Below, one piece after another: positions 16,637 through 24,796 of a stretch of 64,000 nucleotides of DNA. The DNA lies in assembly GCF_014295035.1 (NCBI RefSeq), contig NZ_CP060404.1, forward strand, positions 3,312,501 to 3,376,500. The letters run 5' to 3'. Below the pieces are notes generated by a model. The model had not been told where the DNA came from and did no database searches. It worked only from the letters and a program-made list of their open reading frames with translations. The DNA is from Streptomyces buecherae. GTDB taxonomy: Bacteria > Actinomycetota > Actinomycetes > Streptomycetales > Streptomycetaceae. Numbering within the stretch: the first letter of the stretch is position 1; the number at the start of each line of letters is the position of its first letter. A program made the translations under genes and the position numbers.

Positions 16637-17309
16637 TCGGTCGCCGTCCCGGGAGCCTTCCAGGGCCCCAGGGCAGCCCCCGCTCCCGGCTCAGCTCCCC
16701 CCGCCACCCTCGCGAAGCGGGACCAGTCGGTGAACTCCCAGTCCCAGCGGCGGCAGACGCGTTCCTTGGGGAGGTCGGTCTGGGAGGGGTCGAGGAGGAG
16801 GAGTTGGGCGTGGCGGCCGTCGCCGACGACGATGGCCAGGAGGTAGCCACCCGGTTGCGTCAGCATGAGGGACATCTCGTTGTTGGTCATGGCGAACCGG
16901 GCGTCGGGCCGGTCCACTTTCTTGACCTTGATGCGTACCGGCTGGCCCTGTGGGTCGGTGCCCTCCAGGTCGTAGCCGACGTTCTGGGTGCTGACGTCGC
17001 GGAGCGTCCAGCCGAGGTAGTTGAGGTACTCCTTCGTCGCCAGTTCGGCCGCACGCCACCGTTTCAGTACGGACGCCAGGGAGTTGTCCGCGGCGGGGGC
17101 CGCCTTCGTGACGCGGATGTCCTCCGCGACGGGGATGCCCTCGGTGGGCGGCGGGGCCGTGGTGGGCGACCCTTCCTGGGAGGTGGCCTCCTGGACGAGT
17201 CGGCTCTCGGCCGCGGTGAGCTTGCGGCCGTGGGTGCGGGCCAGTTCCCGGAGGTGGGCGGCCAGGCGCCCGCGGCGCTGACGTGCAGACGATAGCTCCC
17301 GACCTTCAC
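16570..17309 (-). pseudogene. NOV/DUF3883 C-terminal-domain protein, frameshifted and with altered catalytic motif
   Basis: The main frame (minus strand, about 17280 to 16570) has no start codon. It reads RRGRLAAHLRELARTHGRKL, a linker, then KRWRAAELATKEYLNYLGWT, VSTQNVGYDLEGTDPQGQPV, RIKVKKVDRPDARFAMTNNE and GGYLLAIVVGDGRHAQLLLL. This is the DUF3883/NOV_C fold, a restriction-endonuclease-like domain. A GTG with a GGAGGAGGTG ribosome-binding site at 17309 opens the neighbouring frame (MKVGSYRLHVS), so a frameshift lies near 17275-17285. Canonical members read GYD then R-IEVKG; here the Glu is Lys (RIKVKK), which should abolish nuclease activity. Confidence 0.6.
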
Positions 17310-17704
17310 ACCTCCTCCACGACCCCTGACGGGGTCACCACCCGGCCGGGGCGGTGGTCTACGGCGCCGGCGTGCGGCGTGGGCGTGCGGCGTCGGTGCG
17401 AGCCGGGTCGGGCGGCGGCGGGCCGTCCGGCGCGGCCGAGTGGCTGGTTGTCCCCTTGCCCGGGGACGAGGTGATCGGTCCGCTAGGCGGGCTTATTCGA
17501 CACCTGTCAACATAGGGGCGCGCCGATGGGGTGGGAGGCGGAGGTCTCCGCGCCGCGGCGACGGTCAACGCTCGGCGGGGCCCCGCGGCCTCCCCGATCC
17601 GTCGTCACGCCCTCAGGTGCGTACGGAGCGTAAAAGTGTCGTCACGTACGGATCGTCGGGCCCCGTCCACCAGGCAGGGGCCGCTGCCGCGTTCGAGGAG
17701 AGCC
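17310..17704. other. Intergenic region upstream of arsM
   Basis: No gene seen. Two direct copies of CGTACGGA (17620-17627 and 17645-17652) flank an AT-richer stretch about 55-80 bases before arsM and could belong to its promoter or a regulator site. Confidence 0.4.
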
Positions 17705-18814
17705 ATGTCGACCACCACGGCCGCGTACGTCCAGGAGTGCGGCGGCGGGAACCCTCCGTCCCCCGCGGGCCAGCCAGCCCCCGGCTGCCGCACCGCGCCG
17801 CCCCCGCCGCACGTCGCGGCGGCCCTGCGGCGGGTGCACGGGGAGGTGGTGGACCGGTTCCACGGGCGCGGCTCACCGATCCCCGCGGCCCTCGCCGGTG
17901 CCACGGTGCTCGACCTGGGGTGCGGGAGCGGGCGCGACGCCTACGTGCTGGCCCAACTCACCGGCCCCACCGGGCGGGTCATCGGCGTGGACGTGGCGGA
18001 GACCCAACTCGAGGTGGCCCGCCGGCACCTGGGCCACCACGCCGAGCGGTTCGGCTACGCCAACGTCGACTTCCGCAACGGCTACCTGGAGGACCTCAGC
18101 ACGGCGGGCATCGCGGACGGTTCCGTGGACGTGGTGGTCGCCAACCGCGTGGTCAACCTCTCCCCGTGCAAGCCCCGCATGTTCGAGGAGATCTTCCGCG
18201 TGCTGCGGCCCGGCGGCGAGTTGCACTTCTGCGAGATCTTCGCCGACCGGCGTATCCCCGCGTCCCTCATGGAGGACCCGGAACTGCTCGGCGAGTGCCT
18301 CAGCGGCGCGCTGTACGAGCGGGACTTCCGCCGTCTCATGGCCCGTTCGGGCTGCGCCGACGTGCGGGTGATCGACCGGTGCCCGGCGCCCGTCTCGCAC
18401 CCGGAGATCGCGCGCAAGATCGGGTACGTGAACTTCTCCGCGCTCACGGTGCGGGCGTTCAAGCTGCCCCTGGAGGACGGCTGCGAGGACTACGGCCAGA
18501 CGGCCGTCTACCGCGGCACCCTGGAGGGGCACCCGCACGCCTTCGACCTCGACGACCGGCACCGGTTCGCCACGGGCCGGCCGACCCCGGTGTGCGGCAA
18601 CACCGCCGACATGCTCGGCCGGACCCGCTTCGCCGCGCACTTCGACGTCGCGGGCGACAAGACGGTGCACCGCGGCGCGTTCGCCCCCTGCCCGTCCACC
18701 GTCCCCGATCCCGGCGACACACCGGGCGGCGGAGGCGGCGAGCCCGACGGGGCGGGCGGAACCGACGGGGCGGGCGGGGCGGGCGGAGCCGGGGAGGCGG
18801 AGGTGCCTCGCTGA
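17705..18814 (+). CDS. arsM: Arsenite S-adenosylmethionine methyltransferase ArsM
   Basis: 369 residues. ArsM transfers methyl groups from SAM to As(III), giving methylated and partly volatile arsenicals. SAM-binding motif I is VLDLGCGSGRDAYVLAQLTG (residues about 68-87), followed by VDVAETQLEVARRHLGHHAE, the motif NRVVNLSPCKPRMFEEIFRV and LRPGGELHFCEIFADRRIP. Cys residues suited to As(III) binding include ELLGECLSGALY and MARSGCADV. The C-terminal As-binding region has CPAPVSHPE and YGQTAVYRGTLEGHPHAFDL. A Gly/Asp-rich tail of about 40 residues is extra. GAGGAGAG precedes the ATG at 17705. Convergent with acr3. Confidence 0.92.
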   Translation: MSTTTAAYVQECGGGNPPSPAGQPAPGCRTAPPPPHVAAALRRVHGEVVDRFHGRGSPIPAALAGATVLDLGCGSGRDAYVLAQLTGPTGRVIGVDVAETQLEVARRHLGHHAERFGYANVDFRNGYLEDLSTAGIADGSVDVVVANRVVNLSPCKPRMFEEIFRVLRPGGELHFCEIFADRRIPASLMEDPELLGECLSGALYERDFRRLMARSGCADVRVIDRCPAPVSHPEIARKIGYVNFSALTVRAFKLPLEDGCEDYGQTAVYRGTLEGHPHAFDLDDRHRFATGRPTPVCGNTADMLGRTRFAAHFDVAGDKTVHRGAFAPCPSTVPDPGDTPGGGGGEPDGAGGTDGAGGAGGAGEAEVPR

Positions 18815-18963
18815 CGCCCGGGGCCGCGCGGGCAGCCGGCCCGGCCCCGGGGCGACCTCCCCGGCGGCCGGGCCAGGCGCGGCCGGGGCCGCACCGCGTC
18901 AGCGCCCAGCACACGTGGGCGTTCGGCCGCGTCGGCGTCCGGCCACGCCGGCGGTCGGCCATG

Positions 18964-20079
18964 TCAGCGTTCGGCCGCCGTGACCCGCGCCGTAGGGGCG
19001 AACTTCGCCCGCCAGGCGAGGGAGACGTACACCAGACCGATCAGGACGGGCACCTCGATCAGCGGGCCGACGACGCCGGACAGGGCCTGGCCCGAGGTGA
19101 CGCCGAAGGTCGCGATGGCGACGGCGATGGCGAGTTCGAAGTTGTTGCCGGCGGCGGTGAACGCCAGCGTCACGGTCCGGTCGTACGCCAGCCCGATCGC
19201 CTTGCCGAGCAGGAAGCTGCCGGCCCACATGAGCGCGAAGTACACCAACAGCGGTACCGCGATCCGGGCCACGTCCAGTGGCTGGGAGGTGATCGTCTTC
19301 CCCTGGAGGGCGAAGAGGATCACGATCGTGAACAGCAGCCCGTACAGCGCCCACGGTCCGATCGCGGGCAGTACGCGGGACTCGTACGACTCGCGCCCCA
19401 TCCGCCGCTCGCCCAGGTGGCGGGTGAGGAAGCCGGCGAGCAGCGGGACGCCGAGGAAGACCAGCACGTTCAGGGCGATCTTCCACAGGGAGATGTCGAG
19501 GTGCTCGCCGTCGCCCAGGCCGAGCCAGCCCGGCAGCAGGTCCAGGTAGAGCCAGCCCAGCAGGCCGAAGGCGATGACCTGAAAGACGGAGTTCAGCGCG
19601 ACCAGCACGGCGGCGGCCTCCCGGTCGCCGCAGGCCAGGTCGTTCCAGATGATGACCATGGCGATGCAGCGGGCGAGGCCGACGATGATCAGGCCGGTCC
19701 GGTACTCGGGCAGGTCGGGCAGGAAGATCCAGGCCAGCGCGAACATGACCGCGGGCCCCACCAGCCAGTTGATCACCAACGAGGAGGCCATCAGTCGGCG
19801 GTCGCCGGTGACCGCGTCCAGCTTGTCGTAGCGGACCTTGGCCAGGACCGGGTACATCATGACCAACAGGCCCACGGCGATCGGCAGCGAGACCCCGCCG
19901 ATCTCGACCTTGGCGAGCGCGTCGTCCAACCCCGGAATCGCCCGCCCGAGCCCCAGCCCGAGGGCCATGGCCAGCACGATCCACACGGCCAGGAAGCGGT
20001 CGAGGGTGGAGAGCCTGGCGACGACCGAGGTCTCCTGACCGGCTGGCGGGGCGATGTCGACCGGTTCGGCGCGGTTCAT
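18964..20079 (-). CDS. acr3: ACR3-type arsenite efflux permease
   Basis: 371 residues, about ten membrane helices. Landmarks: STLDRFLAVWIVLAMALGLG, VGLLVMMYPVLAKVRYDKL, LIIVGLARCIAMVIIWNDLA with the conserved essential Cys of Acr3, DREAAAVLVALNSVFQVIAF, FTAAGNNFELAIAVAIATFG and GPLIEVPVLIGLVYVSL. It exports As(III) across the cytoplasmic membrane. The ATG at 20079 overlaps the arsR stop (shared ATGA), so the two are translationally coupled and the gene is under ArsR. It is often annotated arsB, but the sequence is of the ACR3 rather than the ArsB family. Confidence 0.93.
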   Translation of the reverse strand: MNRAEPVDIAPPAGQETSVVARLSTLDRFLAVWIVLAMALGLGLGRAIPGLDDALAKVEIGGVSLPIAVGLLVMMYPVLAKVRYDKLDAVTGDRRLMASSLVINWLVGPAVMFALAWIFLPDLPEYRTGLIIVGLARCIAMVIIWNDLACGDREAAAVLVALNSVFQVIAFGLLGWLYLDLLPGWLGLGDGEHLDISLWKIALNVLVFLGVPLLAGFLTRHLGERRMGRESYESRVLPAIGPWALYGLLFTIVILFALQGKTITSQPLDVARIAVPLLVYFALMWAGSFLLGKAIGLAYDRTVTLAFTAAGNNFELAIAVAIATFGVTSGQALSGVVGPLIEVPVLIGLVYVSLAWRAKFAPTARVTAAER

Positions 20080-20384
20080 GGGCAGGCTCGCTTGTTGTCG
20101 GCGGCGGTACGGGCGGATTCGGCCAGCTCGGCGAACTGACCCGCGAGCTGGGTGAGGCACTCGGGGCGCAGCCGGTAGTAGGTGAACCGGCCACACGGCT
20201 CGGTGTCCACCACCCCCGCCTCGCGCAGCACGCGCAGGTGGTTGGAGAGGTTCGTCTGCCGCGCCCCGGTCTCCGCCACCAGGTGCGTCGTGCACAGCGT
20301 CTCGCGGGCCAGGAGGGTCACGATCCGCAGCCTGAGCGGATCGGCCAGCACCCGCATCAGATCAGTGTCGACTGACGTCATCAT
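20076..20384 (-). CDS. arsR: ArsR/SmtB family arsenic-responsive repressor
   Basis: 102 residues. Winged helix: DPLRLRIVTLLARETLCTTH, then TGARQTNLSNHLRVLREAGV (recognition helix) and wing EPCGRFTYYRLRPE. The classic ELCVCDL metal motif is replaced by ETLCTTHL. Candidate As ligands are C31, C64, C76 and C101, the arrangement expected for actinobacterial ArsR types. It represses arsR-acr3 and probably the divergent arsC through the palindrome at 20387-20406. A leaderless or nearly leaderless mRNA is likely because the operator touches the start codon. Confidence 0.9.
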   Translation of the reverse strand: MMTSVDTDLMRVLADPLRLRIVTLLARETLCTTHLVAETGARQTNLSNHLRVLREAGVVDTEPCGRFTYYRLRPECLTQLAGQFAELAESARTAADNKRACP

Positions 20385-20386
20385 GG

Positions 20387-20406
20387 ACTGATACTTTCAC
20401 ATCAGT
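20387..20406. promoter_or_regulatory. ArsR operator in the arsR/arsC divergent promoter
   Basis: ACTGAT (20387-20392) and ATCAGT (20401-20406) are perfect inverses with an 8-base spacer. It lies 2 bases upstream of the arsR start codon, so ArsR binding would cover the arsR transcription start. The C-rich stretch from 20450 to 20560 towards arsC holds CGACGCCT and CCACGAGACCCA direct repeats and no gene. Confidence 0.65.
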
Positions 20407-20606
20407 GGCCGCTGACGCCATCGCCGTCGTTGACGTCTTGCGGCAGCGGGACACCGAGGCCGCCGGGCGCCGTCGTCCTCCACGCCCACGAGACCCACCA
20501 CGCCCATGAGACCCACGACGCCCCGACGCCTCGACGCCTCGACGCCTACGACACCGCCACGCCCGTCGTCGCTCGCGTTCCGTCGCGAGTCCAGAAAGAG
20601 AGCGCC

Positions 20607-21029
20607 ATGCCCGTGAAGCCCTCCGTCCTGTTCGTCTGCGTGCACAACGCCGGCCGGTCGCAGATGGCCGCCGCCTGGCTGACCCACCTGGCCGGGGACC
20701 GCATCGAGGTCCGCTCGGCCGGCTCGCGCCCCGGCGCGGCCGTGAACCCCGCCGCCGTCGAAGCCATGCGCGAGGTGGGCGTCGACATGTCCGCCGCGAC
20801 CCCGAAGGTGCTGACCGTGGACGCGGTCCGGGCCTCGGACGTGTGCATCACCATGGGCTGCGGCGACGCCTGCCCGGTCTTCCCCGGCAAGCGCTACCTG
20901 GACTGGACGCTTGACGACCCGGCCGGCCAGGGCATCGAGGCCGTCCGCCCGATCCGGGACGCGATCAGGGTCCTGGTCGAGGACCTGATCGCGGAGATCG
21001 CCCCGGGGCCGGCCCAGGGCCGGGGTTAG
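20607..21029 (+). CDS. arsC: Arsenate reductase ArsC (low-molecular-weight phosphatase fold)
   Basis: 140 residues. The P-loop VLFVCVHNAGRSQMAAAW carries nucleophile C11 (CxxNxGRS variant of CX5R). Further Cys are C80, C85 and C89 in VCITMGCGDACPVFPGKRYL; two of them would form the disulfide relay seen in thioredoxin- or mycothiol/mycoredoxin-coupled reductases. LDWTLDDPAGQ is also typical. It reduces As(V) to As(III), the substrate of Acr3 and ArsM. The ATG at 20607 has AGAAAGAGAG upstream; the longer in-frame extension to 20430 is repetitive and unlikely to be coding. Divergent from arsR. Confidence 0.93.
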   Translation: MPVKPSVLFVCVHNAGRSQMAAAWLTHLAGDRIEVRSAGSRPGAAVNPAAVEAMREVGVDMSAATPKVLTVDAVRASDVCITMGCGDACPVFPGKRYLDWTLDDPAGQGIEAVRPIRDAIRVLVEDLIAEIAPGPAQGRG

Positions 21030-21044
21030 CCGGAGCGGGAGGCG

Positions 21045-21602
21045 TCAGCGGGTCGCGCGGCGCGGGCGGGCGGCGCTCACCAGCAGGGTGTCGACGGCGG
21101 ACGGGCCCTGCCCGGCGGACGGGAGTGACTCCACCACCACGTCGACCAGCCCCGCCGCGTCCAGCAGCGCCGCCCACCGGTGGGGGCGGAGCACCCAGCG
21201 GAACAGGGTGGCCGGCTGTCCGTCCGGCGTCCGGGCCGGGATGCGCGCCGGCGCCGGCTCGGCCGCGGCCGGCTCGCCGGTGACGTGCCGGGCCAGGGTG
21301 GCGAACACCAGCCGCCCACCGGGGCGCAGCGCCGACGCCGCCACGGGCAGCAGGTCGCGCGGGTCGGTGAAGTCGAGCGCGCCGAAGACGCTGTAGAGCA
21401 CGTCGTACGCGGCGGGCGCCGCGCGCAACCAGGCCACCACGTCGGCGTGGACGAGGCGCAACCGCGGTGCGAGAGGGGCGTACAGGTCGGTGGCCAGGGC
21501 GTGTTGGGCCGCGGAGGCGTCCACCGCGTCGACGCGGGCGGGCCGGTGGTACCGCGCCAGGTGAGCGGCGTGCCGCGCGGGCCCGGCCCCCAGGTCGGCC
21601 AC
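21045..21602 (-). CDS. Class I SAM-dependent methyltransferase, true start unclear
   Basis: Motif I is VADLGAGPARHAAHLARYHR, followed by RVDAVDASAAQHALA, a motif II-like YDVLYSVFGALDFTDPRDLL and LRPGGRLVFATLARH. The first possible start is GTG 21602, which would begin inside motif I. In the same frame conserved-looking sequence continues upstream (APDLWHHYGRERATSE, AAFHWTWDQGRG, EVLGDLTALY) to about 21758, where an ATA codon sits where an ATG would be expected (ATA AGC GCC GCG). No ATG, GTG or TTG is available in frame, so the gene has lost its start, uses ATA, or is frameshifted. Convergent with arsC, 15 bases apart. The substrate is unknown. Confidence 0.6.
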   Translation of the reverse strand: MADLGAGPARHAAHLARYHRPARVDAVDASAAQHALATDLYAPLAPRLRLVHADVVAWLRAAPAAYDVLYSVFGALDFTDPRDLLPVAASALRPGGRLVFATLARHVTGEPAAAEPAPARIPARTPDGQPATLFRWVLRPHRWAALLDAAGLVDVVVESLPSAGQGPSAVDTLLVSAARPRRATR

Positions 21603-21758
21603 GTACAGCGCGGTCAGGTCGCCCAGTACCTCCGCCCCCGGGCCGGTGTCCTGGCCCCGCCCCTGGTCCCAGGTCCAGTGGAAGGCGGCCGGGACGGCGC
21701 GTTCCGAGGTCGCGCGCTCGCGGCCGTAGTGGTGCCACAGGTCGGGCGCGGCGCTTAT

Positions 21759-22321
21759 CCGGCCCGCCCGTCGGCCCGGGCGGCCACCTCGTCCGATGCC
21801 CGCACGGTAGCCCGCGAGCGGACGAGGTAGCGCGCGTCGTCCCGACCACGCGGGGCCTCGGGCACCCGCCGGCCCGCCGCGTCGTTCGGCGTGGTCACCA
21901 AGGTGATCGTCGGCCCTCCCGTGCGGCGCTGGTCACCAGGCTGGTGACGATCCGTCCTGGGCTCCAACCCACCCCGGGCGGCCCGGTTTCCCCCGGCGGC
22001 GGCCCGCGCACCCGCCACCGCGCCGAGCGGTGCGTACGTACGGCGGGCCGCGAGCGGTCCTCGCCCGGGCGACACAACGGCCAGCAGCCCCTCGCCCCGG
22101 GCGCCGCAGCGGCGGCCAGCGGCCCCTCGCCCGGGCGACCCAGCGAGCAGCGAGCCCGCACCCCCGCCCCTACCTCCCATCCAACGCCCGCCCCTGTCCT
22201 GGGCGTTCGGACCCCTAACCGTCGCCGGGGTCGGCGGTGATCTGGTCTGATGACGTCGTGGCAGCCGCGCACCGGCCGCTGTCACGAGGGATTTCCGGTG
22301 ACCACCACGTGGGAGGACTTC
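21759..22321. other. Repeat-bearing intergenic region
   Basis: About 560 bases without a convincing gene. It holds a cluster of imperfect GC-rich repeats at 22059-22139 and the promoter of the following methyltransferase. Confidence 0.35.
22059..22139. repeat. Imperfect 31-35-base repeats around CGCCCGGGCG
   Basis: CCTCGCCCGGGCGAC occurs at 22059-22073 and again at 22125-22139, with a one-base-longer variant starting at 22090. The longer unit GGCCAGC(A/G)GCCCCTCGCC repeats at 22079 and 22114. Each copy contains a self-complementary CGCCCGGGCG. Role unknown. Confidence 0.6.
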
Positions 22322-23170
22322 ATGCAGGTTGGGCAGCCGAGTCTCACCGCTCGGGGTGCCGCCGCGTTGCGGGCGGCGCATCAGGAGTTGGACGGCGGGG
22401 TCGTCTTCGCCGATCCGCTCGCGGTGGCGATCCTGGGTGACTACGCCGACGACCCGCTGTGTGCCGTGGCCTTCGAACCGGGGCGCGAGCCGCTGCGGGT
22501 GAGCGTCGCCGCGCGCTCGCGTTGTGCCGAGGACGCGTTGGCCGACGCGGTGCGCGAGCGGGCCGTGCGGCAGGTCGTCGTGCTCGGGGCCGGGCTCGAC
22601 ACGTTCGCGTACCGCAATCCGCACGCGGCCTCCGGCGTGCGGGTCTTCGAGGTCGACCACCCGGCCACGCACGAGTGGAAGCGCCGGCAACTGCTGGAGG
22701 CCGGGATCGCGGTGCCCGACGCGCTGACGTTCGCCCCGATCGACTTCGAGGAGTCCAACCTGGCCGAGGGGCTCGCGGCGGCCGGGTTCGACGCCGGGCG
22801 GCCGGCGTTCTTCATGTGCCTGGGCGTCGTGCCGTACCTGACGGCCGAGGCGGTCGCCGCCACGTTCGGCTTCATCGCGTCCCTGCCGACCGGTACCGAG
22901 GTCGTCTTCGACTACGGCGAGCCCGCGAGCGCCCTGCCCCCCGAGCAGCGCGCCCTGCACGAGCGACGGGCGGAGTGGGCCGCAGAGCAGGGCGAGCCCT
23001 TCCACAGCTCCTTCGTCCCCGCCGAACTCGCCGAGCGCCTCCGCTCCTGGGGCTTCGCGGAGACGGTGGACGCGTCCTTCAGCGAGCTGGCCCGGCGGTA
23101 CGTGCCGGACAACGCGGCGGCCGAGGCGCTGGGGGAGACGGGCGGCCACGTGATGCGGGCCTGGGTCTAG
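22322..23170 (+). CDS. SAM-dependent methyltransferase, TIGR00027 / leucine carboxyl methyltransferase-like
   Basis: 282 residues starting MQVGQPSLTARGAAALRAAH. This family has SxTAxxxAxxRAxE at the start, FxDPLA early (VFADPLAVAILG), RQVVVLGAGLDTFAYRNPHA as the SAM-binding motif, VFEVDHPATHEWKRRQL, and FMCLGVVPYLTAEAVAATFG. The ATG at 22322 is chosen over upstream starts (22250, 22301) because GGGAGGA lies 6 bases before it and family members begin here. It is common in mycobacteria and streptomycetes; substrates are mostly unknown, with some O-methyltransferases in secondary metabolism. Confidence 0.85.
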   Translation: MQVGQPSLTARGAAALRAAHQELDGGVVFADPLAVAILGDYADDPLCAVAFEPGREPLRVSVAARSRCAEDALADAVRERAVRQVVVLGAGLDTFAYRNPHAASGVRVFEVDHPATHEWKRRQLLEAGIAVPDALTFAPIDFEESNLAEGLAAAGFDAGRPAFFMCLGVVPYLTAEAVAATFGFIASLPTGTEVVFDYGEPASALPPEQRALHERRAEWAAEQGEPFHSSFVPAELAERLRSWGFAETVDASFSELARRYVPDNAAAEALGETGGHVMRAWV

Positions 23171-23480
23171 GACCGGGAGGGCGAGCGGGCGGGCCCACGG
23201 AACGGCGGGGCGGCGAGCGTTCCATACGGTCAACCCGCCAACCCTCCGCCCCCAACCCGTCAACCCGCCGCCTCCACCTGGCCCGAACCGACAGCCCGCC
23301 CAACCCGCCAACCCGCCGATGAAAGTGGCCGGCCCGCCCCGAACCGCCCACTCACCAAGTCGCCAATCCGCCAAACCGCGGCAGCGGGTTGCCGTGTGGT
23401 GCGGGGCGGCGGGCGAGTGGGCAGGATCGGAGGCGGGCCGGGCGCGGCGGGCGCCGTACCGAGGGAACGGGGGCCGGGTC
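23171..23480. other. C-rich intergenic region with AACCCGCC repeats
   Basis: Several copies of CAACCCGCCAACC-type sequence occur between about 23230 and 23330. No gene seen. An in-frame upstream extension of the protease gene from 23319 exists but lacks a ribosome-binding site and protein-like sequence. Confidence 0.4.
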
Positions 23481-24638
23481 ATGCGATCGGTACGGGCCGT
23501 GGTCGTCGCGGCGGTGGCGGCGTGCGCGCTGGCGCTCGGCGCCTGCGCGGTCGGCGGCGAGGACCGGGCCGGCGCCCCGTCGACCGCCCCGGGCCAGCGG
23601 TCCCCCGGCGACGCCCCGCAACCGCCACCGGGTCCCGACCGGGCGTCGCCCGACGGCGCCAAGCCCGGGCGCGACGGGGCGGGCCGCGACGGCGACGGGC
23701 GGGACGGGTCCGGCGGGGACGGCGACTCCCGTGGGGGCGCGTTCGCGCGGCCCCCGGCCGACGACCTGTGGCAGCCCGACCGGATGGCCCGGGCGCGACA
23801 GCCCCCGCACGCGACCGCCGGCGGCGCCCGGGGCGGCACCGACCGGGTGCCGGAGGCGGTGCCGGCGCGCCAGGTGCCGCGCCCGTACCACCGGAACATG
23901 GCGCCGGTCGGCAAGGTCTTCTTCGACCGGCCGGAGGGGCCCACGGTCTGTTCGGGCACCGTGGTGCGCGACCCGGCGCACCCGGGCGCGTCCAACCTGG
24001 TGTGGACCGCCGGCCACTGCGTGCACGGCGGGGCGCGCGGGAGCTGGATGCGCAACATCGTGTTCGTGCCCGCGTACAACGACCGGGGCCACCCCGCCGA
24101 GCGGCTGGCCGACGCGCCGCCGGCCCAGGTCAGCCCGTACGGCGTGTGGTGGGCCGACTGGTCGCAGACCTCGGACGGGTGGCTGCGGTACGGCGGCACG
24201 GGGGACGAGCGGGGTTCGGCGTACGACTTCGCCGTGTTGCACGTGCGGCCCAAACGGGGCGGGGCCTCGCTGGAGGAGACGGTGGGCGCGGCGATCCCGA
24301 TCTGGTTCGGGGCGCCGCCCGCCGGGCGGATCAGCGGGGTCAGCGCGTACGGCTACCCGGCGGCGCCGCCCTACGACGGGGCGCGGATGTTCCGCTGCGC
24401 CGGCCCGCCCGGGCGGCTGGCCGCCGAGGGTGGGGCGCCCGCCCTGTACCGCGTCGGCTGCACGATGACCGGTGGGGCCTCCGGCGGTGGCTGGTTCGTG
24501 AGCCGGGACGGGGTCACCATGCTCGTCTCCAACAGCGCGATCGGCTCCACCGCGCACACCTGGCTCGCCGGCCCGCACCTCGGCCGCGCGGCGCGGGAGG
24601 TCTTCGACGCGGTCAGCCAGCGGTTCGCCGAGCGCTGA
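23481..24638 (+). CDS. Secreted trypsin-like (V8-type) serine protease lipoprotein
   Basis: 385 residues. A lipoprotein signal peptide (MRSVRAVVVAAVAACALALG then AC, lipobox LGAC) is followed by a Pro/Gly/Asp-rich linker of about 100 residues. The catalytic triad is visible: His in WTAGHCVHGG, Asp in SAYDFAVLHV, Ser in TMTGGASGGGWF. It should be tethered outside the membrane and cleave extracellular proteins. The ATG at 23481 directly starts the signal peptide. Similar trypsin-like secreted proteins are common in Streptomyces; no protein inhibitor gene is adjacent. Confidence 0.88.
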   Translation: MRSVRAVVVAAVAACALALGACAVGGEDRAGAPSTAPGQRSPGDAPQPPPGPDRASPDGAKPGRDGAGRDGDGRDGSGGDGDSRGGAFARPPADDLWQPDRMARARQPPHATAGGARGGTDRVPEAVPARQVPRPYHRNMAPVGKVFFDRPEGPTVCSGTVVRDPAHPGASNLVWTAGHCVHGGARGSWMRNIVFVPAYNDRGHPAERLADAPPAQVSPYGVWWADWSQTSDGWLRYGGTGDERGSAYDFAVLHVRPKRGGASLEETVGAAIPIWFGAPPAGRISGVSAYGYPAAPPYDGARMFRCAGPPGRLAAEGGAPALYRVGCTMTGGASGGGWFVSRDGVTMLVSNSAIGSTAHTWLAGPHLGRAAREVFDAVSQRFAER

Positions 24639-24796
24639 ACCTGGCCCACGGGCCGCGCCGGCTCCCCGGTCGGCCCGGCGTACGCGGGGGCGTGGCCCGT
24701 GCGCCGGGCGTGCGCCAGCGGGCCGGGGTCGGCCCGATGATCTCCCGTGCCGGGAACGGCCCGTGCGGGGCGTCGCGGCCCCCATAGAATTGCCGA

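Noticed and set aside
15678..17309. Integrated element with att sites at tRNA-Arg
   Set aside because: No integrase gene and no second copy of the tRNA 3' end were found in the window, so integration is kept as a hypothesis only.
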